Source: Pseudoalteromonas rubra
GTDB lineage: Bacteria; Pseudomonadota; Gammaproteobacteria; Enterobacterales; Alteromonadaceae
DNA: 64,000 nucleotides
Direction: 5' to 3'
Assembly: GCF_005887095.1 (NCBI RefSeq)
Contig: NZ_PNCI01000024.1
Location: 1-64,000 of the forward strand
The notes beneath the pieces are model-generated. The model searched no databases, was not told where the DNA came from, and saw only the letters and a list, made by a program, of their open reading frames with translations. Below, one piece after another: positions 27,371-36,469 of this stretch (the stretch's first letter is position 1; the number at the start of each line of letters is the position of its first letter). Position numbers and translations under genes: made by a program.

Positions 27371-28046
27371 CAGACTGGCCTGTCAGCAGGTATCCGCTGC
27401 CGCGAATGGTTTTGATCATGTCAAAGGCAAAAGGTTTATCCAGTTTGTTGCGCAGCCGGCTGACATGGGTTTGCACTAAGCTGGTTTTGGGGTCGAAGCT
27501 AAACCCCCAGACTTGTTCCAGCAGCATAGTTTTGGTGATCAGCTGTTCCGGGTTTTGCATCATATATTCAAGTATCTGGTACTCTTTGGGCATCAGTTCT
27601 ATTTCTTGTCCTGCTCTTATCACCTGACGGGAAGTGCGGTTGAGTGTGAGCTCGCCCAAAAATAATTCTTGTGTGTCAGCGCGTAAGGGCTGGCGTCTGG
27701 CCAGGGCTTTTAAACGAGCATACAGTTCAGCAAATGCAAAGGGTTTAACCAAATAATCATCGGCTCCGGCTTCGAGCCCGGCGACCCGATCGGCTGTATC
27801 GCTCAGTGCTGTGAGCATAATAATGGGGGTTGTAACTTTGCTGGCGCGTAAAACCCTGACCGCGTCCAGACCATCCATATTAGGTAACAGGCGGTCGAAA
27901 ATGATGACATCAAAAGAAGTAGCAGACGCGCTCAACATGGCTTGTTCTGCGTTGTCGCAATGCTGTACACGGGCATTGTGCTGTGTCAGTCCTGCACAGA
28001 TAAAATCGGCGGTATCCGGGTCGTCTTCAACTAATAAAATATGCAT
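27363..28046 (-). CDS. OmpR family response regulator
   Basis: A 227-residue regulator. Receiver domain: LLVEDDPDT acidic pair, phospho-acceptor Asp in IIFDRLLPNMDG, Thr in IIMLTALSD and Lys in YLVKPF. The winged-helix DNA-binding domain (about 130-225) has MPKEYQILEYMMQNPEQLITKTMLLEQVWG and VQTHVSRLRNKLD. It is first in a two-gene operon with the overlapping kinase. Target genes are not evident from the sequence. Confidence 0.93.
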   Translation of the reverse strand: MHILLVEDDPDTADFICAGLTQHNARVQHCDNAEQAMLSASATSFDVIIFDRLLPNMDGLDAVRVLRASKVTTPIIMLTALSDTADRVAGLEAGADDYLVKPFAFAELYARLKALARRQPLRADTQELFLGELTLNRTSRQVIRAGQEIELMPKEYQILEYMMQNPEQLITKTMLLEQVWGFSFDPKTSLVQTHVSRLRNKLDKPFAFDMIKTIRGSGYLLTGQSDD

Positions 28047-28182
28047 ACAAACCTGAGGTTATCGTCACTCAGTTAAAGCATATCGCATTTTTGCCTTGGG
28101 TTGGCATACAATTTTGTATTGTACTGTGCCTGCGTGTGTGTATAAAATTAAACCAACTAAGACATAGAATAAGGAAATAAAT

Positions 28183-28377
28183 ATGGCAGACAAGCAAGTC
28201 GAATCAGGACCTAACCCGGGCCTGTACATTGCGGTTGGTGCTGGGGTCGGTACGGCAATGGGGGTGACTTTTGGGGTCGCATTTGACATTCTGGCTTTTA
28301 CCATTGCTCCGTGCGCTGGAGCTGGCATGGCGCTGAGCGTTGCGTTTTGGGGCGCCAACAAGCAAGCCGATAAATAA
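28183..28377 (+). CDS. Small Gly/Ala-rich glycine-zipper protein
   Basis: A 64-residue protein. Polar ends enclose a long Gly/Ala-rich hydrophobic segment (about residues 14-57) with repeated GxxxG spacing (VGAGVGTAMGVTFGVAF and CAGAGMALSVAFWGA), enough for a membrane hairpin. ATG follows AAGGAAATAA, so translation is likely. No leader with a double-glycine site is seen. It could be a small membrane protein or a bacteriocin-like peptide; I cannot decide. Confidence 0.6.
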   Translation: MADKQVESGPNPGLYIAVGAGVGTAMGVTFGVAFDILAFTIAPCAGAGMALSVAFWGANKQADK

Positions 28378-28389
28378 GCCGGTAAGTAA

Positions 28390-28414
28390 GCAGGGTCGGC
28401 AGGTTCAGCCCTGC
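28390..28414. terminator. Hairpin between convergent genes
   Basis: Arms GCAGGG and CCCTGC enclose a 13-base loop between the small Gly-rich gene and the VOC gene. Confidence 0.45.
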
Positions 28415-28420
28415 AAATTG

Positions 28421-28927
28421 TTATTCCTGATAGGCGCCTGCGCTGTAAATCAACTCATAGCTGTGGCTGTATATCTCGACTATGTTACCAAACGGGTCTT
28501 CCATATAAATCATGCGATAAGGTTTTTCGCCCGGGTAGTAATAGCGGGGTTTTTCCATACGTCTTTTACCACCTGCGGCCACTATTTTATCCGCCAGACC
28601 TTCTACATCGGGGTCTTGCACACAGAAATGAAAAACGCCGGTTTTCCAGTATTCAAAATTGTTGTCGGGGTTGGTTTGATTGTCGAACTGAAATAATTCG
28701 ACGCCAATGCGATCGCCGGTAGACAGGTGCGCTATGCGAAAGCGTTTCCAGCCCGGACCAAATACGTCGGTGCACATTTCACCTATGGCGCTGTCATCTT
28801 CACTAATTTCAGTCGGTGCCATAATGACATACCAGCCCATTACCTGAGTATAAAACTCAACGGCTTTCTCCAGATCGGGGACCGAAATACCGATATGCGA
28901 AAAATTACGTGGGTAAACCTGGCTCAT
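28421..28927 (-). CDS. VOC family (glyoxalase/dioxygenase-like) protein
   Basis: A 168-residue vicinal-oxygen-chelate protein. It opens FSHIGISVPDLEKAVEFYTQVMGW (metal His). A central VFHFCVQDPDVEGLADKI gives the second His, and EDPFGNIVEIYSHSYE closes with the metal Glu. These ligands suggest an active metal site. It is divergent from a LysR-type regulator 94 bases away, which probably controls it. The substrate is unknown. Confidence 0.88.
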   Translation of the reverse strand: MSQVYPRNFSHIGISVPDLEKAVEFYTQVMGWYVIMAPTEISEDDSAIGEMCTDVFGPGWKRFRIAHLSTGDRIGVELFQFDNQTNPDNNFEYWKTGVFHFCVQDPDVEGLADKIVAAGGKRRMEKPRYYYPGEKPYRMIYMEDPFGNIVEIYSHSYELIYSAGAYQE

Positions 28928-29021
28928 AGAATACTCTCCTCTGTTTGAATGATGAACAGGTTACAAATACTCAATCATCATGTAAAATTATTAAAAATTA
29001 TCTAAATAAATACATTTTGTG

Positions 29022-29900
29022 ATGATAAATAACAGCTGGCTGCGAACATTTTGTACCCTTGCCGAAGTCGAACACTTCACACGAACGGCTGAACAGCTGC
29101 ATATGACGCAATCGGGTGTGAGCCAGCATGTGCAAAAGCTGGAAGCGCATTTGGGTGTTGCTTTGCTGCTGCGTGACAGCAAACAAGTAGTGCTGACGGA
29201 AGCTGGCAAACGGCTGCGTATACAGGCACAACATATACTGCAAAGCATATCGGATCTTGAGGTTAGTATAGGAGAAGATCCGGCTTTTGAGGGGGAAGTC
29301 AAAGTGATGTCACCGGGCAGTGTGGGGCTTCGCTTATATCCGCATTTGCTGGCACTACAGACGCGTTATCCTAAGCTCATAATCGACCACAGATTTGCAC
29401 CTAATCAGGCCATTGAAAAAGCCGTGGCTGATGGCGATGCAGATATGGGTTTCACAACAGTGCAGGTAAAATCGGCCGATATCATCAGCGAGATGGTCGC
29501 CACGGAACCTTTATTATTGGTGACACCCGCTGAGGTAAATCAGCCAGACTGGGAAACCTTGTTATCACTGGGCTTTATTGATCATCCCGATGGTGCACAT
29601 CATGCCGAGCTATTGCTCAGCGCTAACTACACGCTGTTTCAGCACTGTAGTGAATTTGAGCGCAAAGGGTTTTCTAACCAGATCAGCCTGATTTTGGAGC
29701 CTGTGAGCCGGGGCTTAGGGTTTACCGTATTGCCTGCCTACGCAGTTGAGGCTTTTGCAAAGCGTGAACAGATAAAGGTGCATATGCTCGATCATCCGGT
29801 GAGTGAAACTATATATTTGTGTACGACCAAACGTAGCATCTTGCCTGCCAGAGTCGAGACTGTCATTGAGCACGCTAAAACCAGCTTTGAAGGCCAGTAA
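29022..29900 (+). CDS. LysR family transcriptional regulator
   Basis: About 292 residues. The N-terminal winged HTH is typical: LRTFCTLAEVEHFTRTAEQLHMTQSGVSQHVQKLEAHLGVALL at residues ~6-48. The C-terminal ~200 residues are the periplasmic-binding-like effector domain. GTG 29019 directly abuts ATG 29022 and either could be used. It is divergent from the VOC gene, the usual LysR target arrangement. The effector is unknown. Confidence 0.92.
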   Translation: MINNSWLRTFCTLAEVEHFTRTAEQLHMTQSGVSQHVQKLEAHLGVALLLRDSKQVVLTEAGKRLRIQAQHILQSISDLEVSIGEDPAFEGEVKVMSPGSVGLRLYPHLLALQTRYPKLIIDHRFAPNQAIEKAVADGDADMGFTTVQVKSADIISEMVATEPLLLVTPAEVNQPDWETLLSLGFIDHPDGAHHAELLLSANYTLFQHCSEFERKGFSNQISLILEPVSRGLGFTVLPAYAVEAFAKREQIKVHMLDHPVSETIYLCTTKRSILPARVETVIEHAKTSFEGQ

Positions 29901-29910
29901 TATTATTTAT

Positions 29911-29979
29911 GGCTGCACTAAATCAATAAATATTGGCTTAGTACTGGCGCATCTGGGACTGAGCCATTACTATGCAGCC
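29911..29979. repeat. Two-level imperfect palindrome
   Basis: Outer arms GGCTGCA (29911-29917) and TGCAGCC (29973-29979) enclose inner arms TGGCTTAGT (29934-29942) and ACTGAGCCA (29958-29966, one G-U pair). It lies between the LysR and YjdM genes. No T-run follows. Confidence 0.55.
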
Positions 29980-30005
29980 AAATGAATCAAAAGTAGTAAG
30001 TAAGC

Positions 30006-30341
30006 ATGTCTTTACCTCCTTGCCCAAAATGTAATTCTGAATACGTTTATCAGGATCAAAGTAACCTGGTGTGCCCAGAGTGCGCCTTTGAGTGGAATCC
30101 CAACGAAGTCAACGATGATGACGTGGTAAAAGTGAAAGATGCGAACGGTGCGTTGCTGGCCGACGGCGATAAAGTGACCGTGATTAAAGATTTGAAAATC
30201 AAAGGGAGTTCTCAGGTCATTAAAATTGGTACTAAAGCGTTGGTCCGCCGTGTACTGGACAAAAAAGACCACGAACTGGATTGTAAGGTCGACGGCGTAG
30301 GCGAAATGATGGTGACTGCTAAGTTCGTTAAAAAAGCCTGA
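30006..30341 (+). CDS. yjdM: YjdM (PhnA-type) zinc-ribbon protein
   Basis: A 111-residue protein matching the YjdM family, formerly PhnA. The N-terminal zinc ribbon CPKC...CPEC is at residues 6-30. It is followed by the family core: [39 protein letters not shown] and [18 protein letters not shown]. Length is normal for the family. The cellular function is unclear despite the old phosphonate name. It stands alone on the plus strand. Confidence 0.93.
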   Translation: MSLPPCPKCNSEYVYQDQSNLVCPECAFEWNPNEVNDDDVVKVKDANGALLADGDKVTVIKDLKIKGSSQVIKIGTKALVRRVLDKKDHELDCKVDGVGEMMVTAKFVKKA

Positions 30342-30357
30342 TTGTTCTTTCCCTATT

Positions 30358-30440
30358 CGGGGCGGGATGACGGAGCCCATTAACTCCTCGGTCATCCCAA
30401 TACCTCCTAAGTTACCCAGACACTCCCTCGGTCATCTGTG
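30358..30440. repeat. Dispersed palindromic repeat (REP-like)
   Basis: GGGATGACGGAG and CTCCTCGGTCATCCC form an imperfect inverted repeat, followed by a second CCCTCGGTCATCTGTGCA block. The blocks match those in the 25599-25931 array, and a CGTCATCCCGG...GAGCCGGGATCT element near 38838. Confidence 0.6.
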
Positions 30441-30508
30441 CAATAACACGGAATTGACGGCACCCGACACCTTCTTGACCTTCAATGCTGTTAGTTATGT
30501 TATACTGG

Positions 30509-30522
30509 ACTAACCAGTTAGT
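30509..30522. promoter_or_regulatory. Operator-like inverted repeat by a -10 box
   Basis: ACTAAC and GTTAGT arms enclose CA, just after a TATACT -10-like hexamer (30501-30506) and just before the AAGGAGG ribosome site of the next gene. A repressor binding here would block the promoter. This is inference from position only. Confidence 0.4.
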
Positions 30523-30535
30523 AAGGAGGTCTGTT

Positions 30536-30784
30536 ATGGGATTTAAAGTAAATCATTACGCAGCGAAAACAGTCAGCCGCTCACATACGATGGACTGGGA
30601 AACGGTTGCCATTGAACTTATCATAGGTGCAATTTGCTGCGTCATAGCAATCGCCGGGTTTAAAGCCAATATGTTGCTGATATTCGTGCCGGCATTACTG
30701 ATCTCTCTGCTCTGCATTGCCGGTGCCTGCTACAATGTGTATTACTGGATTGCGGAACGTCGGGAAAAGCCTACAAAGCAGTGA
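30536..30784 (+). CDS. Small two-helix membrane protein
   Basis: An 82-residue protein with a polar N-terminus, two hydrophobic segments (about 26-43 and 47-69) and a charged tail (AERREKPTKQ). ATG 30536 follows an excellent AAGGAGG. The family is not recognised. The lipocalin gene begins 55 bases downstream and may be co-transcribed. Confidence 0.65.
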   Translation: MGFKVNHYAAKTVSRSHTMDWETVAIELIIGAICCVIAIAGFKANMLLIFVPALLISLLCIAGACYNVYYWIAERREKPTKQ

Positions 30785-30839
30785 ACCTGCGCTGTTTCCT
30801 GAGCGTACTACCTGCATTGGGTTATACAAGGAACACACA

Positions 30840-31352
30840 TTGAAAACACTGCTAATCATCATGATGGCGCTTATCCTCAGCAGTTGTCTGGGTATGCCAC
30901 AGGGCGTGCAGCCCGTTAATAATTTTGAGCTTAACCGTTACCTTGGTAAGTGGTATGAGATTGCCAGACTGGATCATTCCTTCGAACGCGGACTTTCTCG
31001 CGTAACGGCGCAATACAGTATGCGCGAAGATGGCGGCGTAAAAGTGATTAATCGTGGCTTTAACGCCGAAGAAAATCAGTGGCGCGAAGCCGAGGGCAAA
31101 GCGTTTTTTGTCAACCAGGACGATGAAGCCTATCTGAAGGTTTCGTTTTTTGGCCCGTTTTACGGTGCCTATGTGGTGTTTGAGCTGGACCATCAAAACT
31201 ATCAATATGCATTTGTGTCTGGCCCCGATACCGACTTTCTGTGGCTGCTCTCAAGAACCCCGGAAGTAGACCAGGCCATTATCGACAAGTTCGTTCGCAT
31301 GGCCTCAGAACGTGGCTTTGATACCAACTCACTGATTTTTGTTGAGCAGTAA
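30840..31352 (+). CDS. blc: Outer-membrane lipocalin Blc
   Basis: A 170-residue bacterial lipocalin. The lipobox ILSSC is at residue ~16. Family motifs are NFELNRYLGKWYEIARLDHSFERGLSRVTAQYS, AYLKVSFFGPFYGAYVVFELD, and FLWLLSRTPEVD near the C-terminus, closely following E. coli Blc. It binds lipids such as lysophospholipids at the outer membrane and is linked to envelope stress. The TTG start at 30840 is supported by AAGGA six bases upstream, and it gives a complete lipoprotein signal. It ends 8 bases before the convergent kinase gene. Confidence 0.93.
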   Translation: MKTLLIIMMALILSSCLGMPQGVQPVNNFELNRYLGKWYEIARLDHSFERGLSRVTAQYSMREDGGVKVINRGFNAEENQWREAEGKAFFVNQDDEAYLKVSFFGPFYGAYVVFELDHQNYQYAFVSGPDTDFLWLLSRTPEVDQAIIDKFVRMASERGFDTNSLIFVEQ

Positions 31353-31360
31353 TATCTTGC

Positions 31361-32650
31361 TCAGCTCTGAGCCAGTGGCAGCTGAATACGGGCTCTGGCA
31401 CCGGGTTTGTCAGTGCGATTAACCAGTGTCAGGCGACCGTTGTGTTGCTCAATGATGTTTTTACACAGCACCAGCCCAATGCCTTTGCCATTTGCTTTGA
31501 TGGTATAAAAAGGCACAAACAGGTTGTCGGGATTACTGATGCCCTGACCCTCATCCAGAATATCAATGAAGGCGTATTGTGCTGTTTTACTGGCAGTAAT
31601 CTTGACCGCAGCGGTCTGTGCACTGGCCTCCAGCGCATTGGTGATCAAATTAATCAGCACTTGCTCCATCAGGCTGACATCTACTGGTAGCGTGAATTCT
31701 TGTTCAACTTTACAGCAAACCCGTGGCTCATATAAAGCCTGCATTGGGGTCAGCAGGGCGCTTATGGTGATCACTTTGGGGTGCAGCTGATGCTGTCTTG
31801 CAACACTGGCATAGCGATTAACGAACGACATCAGCCCATCGCTGCGCTGTACAATCACCATTAAGGCCTGCTCGAAATCGGCCTGAGTGTCTTTACTTGG
31901 CTGCAGGGTTTGTAATGTCTGTGCCAATGACTTGATGGGGGAGAGTGAGTTGTGGATCTCATGGCTCAGAATGCGGATCATCTTTTGCCAGGCGTCACGC
32001 TGCGCCTGACTCACCACCGACTGTACATCGGTCAGGATCAATAAATGGGCATGACTGTCATTGATGGGGAGCTGGCTTTGGCGGATCTGCCATTGCTGAG
32101 CAAGAGAGGGGTGACTGAATTGCCACTGACCATTAGACTGCACCAGGCTAAAATGGTGTGCTTTGGTCAGTCGTTGCGTTTGCCAGGGTTTGCCTGTCCA
32201 GTTTGAGAAAGCCTCATTGGCATGAACCAGAGCATTACTTTCATCAAACACTACAATGGGGCTAGGCAGCTGCTCAATCAGCTGAAACAGTAAGATGGCC
32301 TGATGATCGCGTGCCGATTTATATGCCTGCAAATGCTCACACAGTTGACTGGTTTCTGTTTGCAGCTGAGCCAGGATACCGCTTTGATCGCGCGTATAAA
32401 ACCGTTGCCCATAATCCTCTAAACGCATGGCCTCGACTGTGTTAGTCAGATGATAAAAGGGCTGAACAACGCGGGTTTTAATGCTGTGTAGCAGTAGTGC
32501 AGCGGGGCAAAGTACCACAACACAGTTGGTAAGGATGCCCAGCCAGCCACTGCCAAGGCTGAGCAGCAGTGCGGTGCTGAGCAAGGCAAACAGTAACCAG
32601 ACTATCAGGCAAAACCCAGAAACAAGGCGTTCGTAATTTAATTTAATCAC
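31361..32650 (-). CDS. NtrY-like sensor histidine kinase
   Basis: A 429-residue kinase. Two adjacent N-terminal membrane helices (about 11-58) have almost no periplasmic loop, so the signal is probably sensed in the membrane or cytoplasm. HAMP-like and PAS-like regions follow (PAS near 125-165). HisKA carries the His in RILSHEIHNSLSPIKSLAQTL. HATPase_c has NLITNALEAS, ILDEGQGIS and GKGIGLVLC. It partners the sigma-54 regulator whose gene ends 2 bases upstream, and is the last gene of the exporter operon. Confidence 0.9.
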   Translation of the reverse strand: MIKLNYERLVSGFCLIVWLLFALLSTALLLSLGSGWLGILTNCVVVLCPAALLLHSIKTRVVQPFYHLTNTVEAMRLEDYGQRFYTRDQSGILAQLQTETSQLCEHLQAYKSARDHQAILLFQLIEQLPSPIVVFDESNALVHANEAFSNWTGKPWQTQRLTKAHHFSLVQSNGQWQFSHPSLAQQWQIRQSQLPINDSHAHLLILTDVQSVVSQAQRDAWQKMIRILSHEIHNSLSPIKSLAQTLQTLQPSKDTQADFEQALMVIVQRSDGLMSFVNRYASVARQHQLHPKVITISALLTPMQALYEPRVCCKVEQEFTLPVDVSLMEQVLINLITNALEASAQTAAVKITASKTAQYAFIDILDEGQGISNPDNLFVPFYTIKANGKGIGLVLCKNIIEQHNGRLTLVNRTDKPGARARIQLPLAQS

Positions 32651-32652
32651 GG

Positions 32653-34020
32653 TTAAGGCTGCCGGGTTTTGATGCTGAATTTATCCATGCGGCGGTACAG
32701 CGCACTTTTGCTGATCCCCAGCAATGCTGACGCCTCCTCGACGTTGTCCTGACACTGAGTGAGTGCCATTTTGATCAGTTTCTGTTCGGCCTGCTCCAGC
32801 GTGACCAATTCCTTTACCGGGCTGTTCAGCTCGCTGCTGGCTGGTTTGATGTTCAGCTGACTGGCAGTGATCTCGGCCTCGTCACTCATCAGTACCGCCC
32901 GCTCCATAATGTGGCTTAATTCTCGTACATTGCCCGGCCAGTGATAGGCCTGCAGCACTTTACGGGCACACTCTGATAAAGGTGCTTCGGGCAGTTCATA
33001 GCGCTTCGCGTGAGCTGATATAAAGTGCTCGGCGAGCGGAATCACTTCGTCACTGCGCTGTCTCAGAGGTGGTAGTGTCAGCTCTATGGTATTGAGCCTG
33101 AAATACAGATCCTGACGAAATGTCCCTTGCGTTTGCAGAGTATCGAGATCTGCATTCGTAGCGCTAATAAGTCGGCAATCTGCGTGACAGGTTGTGTCGG
33201 AGCCGACCAGTTCGTATTCGCCATTTTCCAGTACCCGTAACAACTTAGCCTGCTGAGATTCGCTTAGCGTCGCGATTTCATCTAAAAATAAGGTGCCGCT
33301 GCTTGCCTGACTGAAGCGGCCTTCGCGGTCCTGCCTGGCATCGGTGAATGCGCCTTTGACATGACCAAACAGCTCGCTTTCAAACAAAGTATCCGGGATT
33401 GCCGCCATGTTAACGCTGACGAGTTTACCTGTTTGCAGGCTTTGCTGGTGGAGGTATTGTGCAACCTGGGATTTGCCCGTGCCGTTTTCGCCTCGTAACA
33501 GGATATTGGCGCCGGTCGGGGCGACCCGGTCCAGCTGTTTTTTAAGTGCCTGCATTTGCGGGCTGATCCATAGCAGAGGGTTGTCGGCGGGCGCTTTTTG
33601 CATGACCGTAGTGACAGCTTGTCTGGCATGGGCTATGTGTCGTAACCCCAGATGCTTTTTGATCATCATCAGCACTGCGTGGTTGTCCCACGGCTTGGCA
33701 AAAAAATCTACTGCACCTCGTTGCATGGCTTCGACGGCCAGATTAACACTGGACCAGGCGGTCATGGCAATAAACACCGGGCTGGAAGGTATCTGCGCAG
33801 CATGTTCTGAGAGGAAGTTGAGACCTTCCTGACCCGAGGTGGTATCCAGCTCATAATTCATATCGAGCAGCACCAGATCGATAGAGTGCTGTGCCAGAGC
33901 CTGTGCCGCAGCACTCAGGGTGTCACATTGAATGGTGGTAAAACCGCTGTTTTTCAGCAGTATATGAAGACTCAGGCGAATATCAGCCTTGTCATCAACG
34001 ATAAGTACGGTGCCTTGCAT
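32653..34020 (-). CDS. Sigma-54-dependent response regulator
   Basis: About 455 residues. Receiver: VLIVDDKADIR, phospho-acceptor Asp in LVLLDMNYE, Lys in FFAKPWD. The AAA+ domain has Walker A in LRGENGTGKSQVAQYL, the sigma-54 contact GAFTDARQDREG and Walker B in GTLFLDEIATL. The C-terminal Fis-type HTH is EEASALLGISKSALYRRMDKF. It drives transcription by RNA polymerase with sigma-54. The -24/-12 promoter at 38466-38482, with an upstream direct repeat, makes its own operon the likely target. ATG 34020 is preferred to the in-frame start at 34062. Confidence 0.93.
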   Translation of the reverse strand: MQGTVLIVDDKADIRLSLHILLKNSGFTTIQCDTLSAAAQALAQHSIDLVLLDMNYELDTTSGQEGLNFLSEHAAQIPSSPVFIAMTAWSSVNLAVEAMQRGAVDFFAKPWDNHAVLMMIKKHLGLRHIAHARQAVTTVMQKAPADNPLLWISPQMQALKKQLDRVAPTGANILLRGENGTGKSQVAQYLHQQSLQTGKLVSVNMAAIPDTLFESELFGHVKGAFTDARQDREGRFSQASSGTLFLDEIATLSESQQAKLLRVLENGEYELVGSDTTCHADCRLISATNADLDTLQTQGTFRQDLYFRLNTIELTLPPLRQRSDEVIPLAEHFISAHAKRYELPEAPLSECARKVLQAYHWPGNVRELSHIMERAVLMSDEAEITASQLNIKPASSELNSPVKELVTLEQAEQKLIKMALTQCQDNVEEASALLGISKSALYRRMDKFSIKTRQP

Positions 34021-34081
34021 GGTTAAACTGGCAGGCGCCGTTCGGCGCCTGCATTTCCTCATTTACTTTTTATTAGAATGG

Positions 34082-36469
34082 TTATTCATTTCTCAGTGCC
34101 TTGATAGGGTCCTGGCGGATCACCTTTTGCACCGGCAGATAGCTTGCAATTAGCGCAACCAATAGCATAACCGGAATACTACTCACCACAGCCAGTAAAT
34201 TGACTTCGACAGGCCCATCGCCAATACGCGACCACAGCAGGTATCCAAGGCCTGCAAACAACAGGCTCATAGCCAGGCCGGTGAATATGGGCACAAAACT
34301 CTGTTTTACAATCATAGCAATCAGCTTATGTGTATGCGCACCCAAAGACAGGTGAATGCCCAGTTCGTAGCGACGCATCTGGACACTGTATGTGAGTACA
34401 CCATAAATGCCTGCGCCAGCCAGACTCAGTGTCAGTACAAGCAATGCGACTGTCAGCATGGCCTGCAGCCAGGTTTGTCTGAGTCGCTGACTGAGCATAT
34501 CATCCACTTTCCTGAAATCCGAGAAGTTTAAGGTTGGATGTATGTCCTTTAAGGCGTTGCCCAGTTGCGAGTGCGACAGCGGTCCACTGGCTTTAATAAT
34601 AAACGCATTGCTGCCTTCGGTAAGAGGCACATAATAGCGTTCCAGCTCGTATCCTAAAGGGCCTGTAGGCACATACACGTCACCAACAATGCCAACCACC
34701 TGTCTGGGCGTTTCCTGATCGATATACAGCGTCTGACCCAGAGGATTGGTTTCGCCATACAGGCGCCTGGCCAGAGAGTCGGAGAGCACAATCTCATTAT
34801 TGTCTTCACCAGATGCTGCGATAGGTGTGAAGCTGCGGCCTTGCGTGATTGGCAATGACAGGGCGGTGAAGGCATCCTGATCAAAAAATGCCAGGCTCAT
34901 GATCCCGATCAGCTCAACCTTTTCGTCGTATAGATAGTTTTTCCAGCCCATGGCCAGTGGTGAGGTGGCGCTGGCCGCAACCGTTTCAATATTGGCCTGT
35001 GTGCCCAGGGTGTTTTTAACCTGTCTGGATAACTCAAACGGATCAATTTCGGTAGCGCTGCCATCGACACGGGCGTAATAAAGATGCTCGGTGTTAAACC
35101 CGGTTGGGTGTGTCATTTCCTGATAAGCAGGCAATAGTTTATTGGCAGCCAAAAATAACAACAGACTGGCGAACATCACCTGTAGTGCAACCAGAATATG
35201 GCGAGTGCGGGCTGAGATCTGTGCACCGGTGCCTTTACCGCTGGCGTGCAGGGCGTTGGTCAGGGCCTGGTAGTTGACCTGGCGACTGGTGATGGCCGCT
35301 ATTACCAGGGCTATGATCAGTGCCAGCAAGACTGCAACAATCACGGTTGGTGCATCAAGCGATAAAGATTGCATGCGAGTAAACAGGTAACTCAGGTCGT
35401 CGGCCAGTAGCACGTTAAGCCACTCCGCGGCCAGCAATCCTAAAACCGTTGCTGCGCCAATCAACAAGAGACTTTCACAAAACATACTGATAAAAATATG
35501 TTGTGGTTTGGCACCCAGCGCTGCCTGAATGGCCATCGTTCTTTGTTTCTGGGCACCACGAGACAAAAACAGGTTAGTTACATTGGTCAGGGCGATCAAC
35601 ACTAGCACCGCGGCTGAAAATAACAAGCTTAGAGCCAGAGTGTCGCTTTCTGCGATGATCCTGCTGCGTAGCGGTGTAAAGCGGGCACCAATGGCAGTGT
35701 CGGGTGCCACATTGTCACGAGACTGATATAAGGCATCGATTTGTTCGCCAAGCGAGTGATTCGCCTGTTCAGGGTTTACGCCCGGCTTAAAACGAGCAAT
35801 CCCGTTAAACTGACTGCTGATGCTGTTCCAGTGACTGGTGGTGCTAAGCGCCTCAGGAAAGCTGCTAAACCCGCTGATGGCAAAGCTTCTGAAAATTTCA
35901 GGCACTTCAAAGTCAGCGGCAGTCACCCCGACGATTTCGTAGGCAACCCGGTTGAGCTGGGTGAAGGACCCGATAACCTCAGGATCGGCGTTAAAGTTGT
36001 CCTGCCAGGCCTGATAGCTCAGCACCAGTACCTTTTGTTCATCGCTTACGCTTTCATTGCTGTTCAGCGCGCGACCCAGATGCATAGGGACGCCCAGCAA
36101 AGAGAAGAACTCCGGAGAGACACGGAGAATATCAACCGTGGGGCGTTGGTCCACATCCATCAGACGCGGTGATGTCAGATGTAGCATCGCCATTTCGTCA
36201 ATAAACTGCTGATCCTGATGGATCAGAAACTGGGTGGGTAACATCTGAAAGCCATACTGGGTTTCGCCATTAATGGTTTCACTTTGGTCGGTGACCCATA
36301 AGGTGTCGGCGTTGGGGTAGGGCAGAGGTTTGGTTAGTAGCCTGTGATTGATATTGATCACCACACACAGCGCTGCAAGCGTGAGCGCAAGTGTGAGGAT
36401 CACTGTAAGACTAAAGCCGGGCAACTTTTTCAGGTTGGAGGCGGCCAGTTTAAGTTCTTCTTTGATCAT
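34082..36469 (-). CDS. MacB/FtsX-type ABC transporter permease
   Basis: A 795-residue ABC permease with duplicated FtsX and MacB-type periplasmic core domains, the ADOP-like layout. An N-terminal helix (~15-38) and a large extracytoplasmic domain are followed by three helices near 280-400. A fourth hydrophobic segment (~425-445), a second periplasmic domain, and three C-terminal helices (about 665-790) follow. The final PVQKVIRQDPIKALRNE is the classic family ending. It overlaps the ATPase gene by 4 bases. It is mechanotransmission-type, with the HlyD-like adaptor encoded upstream, and probably moves an amphipathic or peptide substrate out of the periplasm. Confidence 0.92.
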   Translation of the reverse strand: MIKEELKLAASNLKKLPGFSLTVILTLALTLAALCVVININHRLLTKPLPYPNADTLWVTDQSETINGETQYGFQMLPTQFLIHQDQQFIDEMAMLHLTSPRLMDVDQRPTVDILRVSPEFFSLLGVPMHLGRALNSNESVSDEQKVLVLSYQAWQDNFNADPEVIGSFTQLNRVAYEIVGVTAADFEVPEIFRSFAISGFSSFPEALSTTSHWNSISSQFNGIARFKPGVNPEQANHSLGEQIDALYQSRDNVAPDTAIGARFTPLRSRIIAESDTLALSLLFSAAVLVLIALTNVTNLFLSRGAQKQRTMAIQAALGAKPQHIFISMFCESLLLIGAATVLGLLAAEWLNVLLADDLSYLFTRMQSLSLDAPTVIVAVLLALIIALVIAAITSRQVNYQALTNALHASGKGTGAQISARTRHILVALQVMFASLLLFLAANKLLPAYQEMTHPTGFNTEHLYYARVDGSATEIDPFELSRQVKNTLGTQANIETVAASATSPLAMGWKNYLYDEKVELIGIMSLAFFDQDAFTALSLPITQGRSFTPIAASGEDNNEIVLSDSLARRLYGETNPLGQTLYIDQETPRQVVGIVGDVYVPTGPLGYELERYYVPLTEGSNAFIIKASGPLSHSQLGNALKDIHPTLNFSDFRKVDDMLSQRLRQTWLQAMLTVALLVLTLSLAGAGIYGVLTYSVQMRRYELGIHLSLGAHTHKLIAMIVKQSFVPIFTGLAMSLLFAGLGYLLWSRIGDGPVEVNLLAVVSSIPVMLLVALIASYLPVQKVIRQDPIKALRNE

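Noticed and set aside
28065..28361. A 98-codon minus-strand frame opposite the small Gly-rich gene.
   Set aside because: It is the antisense of a Gly/Ala-rich frame, which is commonly open by chance; the plus-strand gene has a clear ribosome site.
30495..30515. ATGTTATACTGGACTAAC as a further Zur box.
   Set aside because: Only the left half resembles the core; the right arm does not, and the downstream genes have no metal link.
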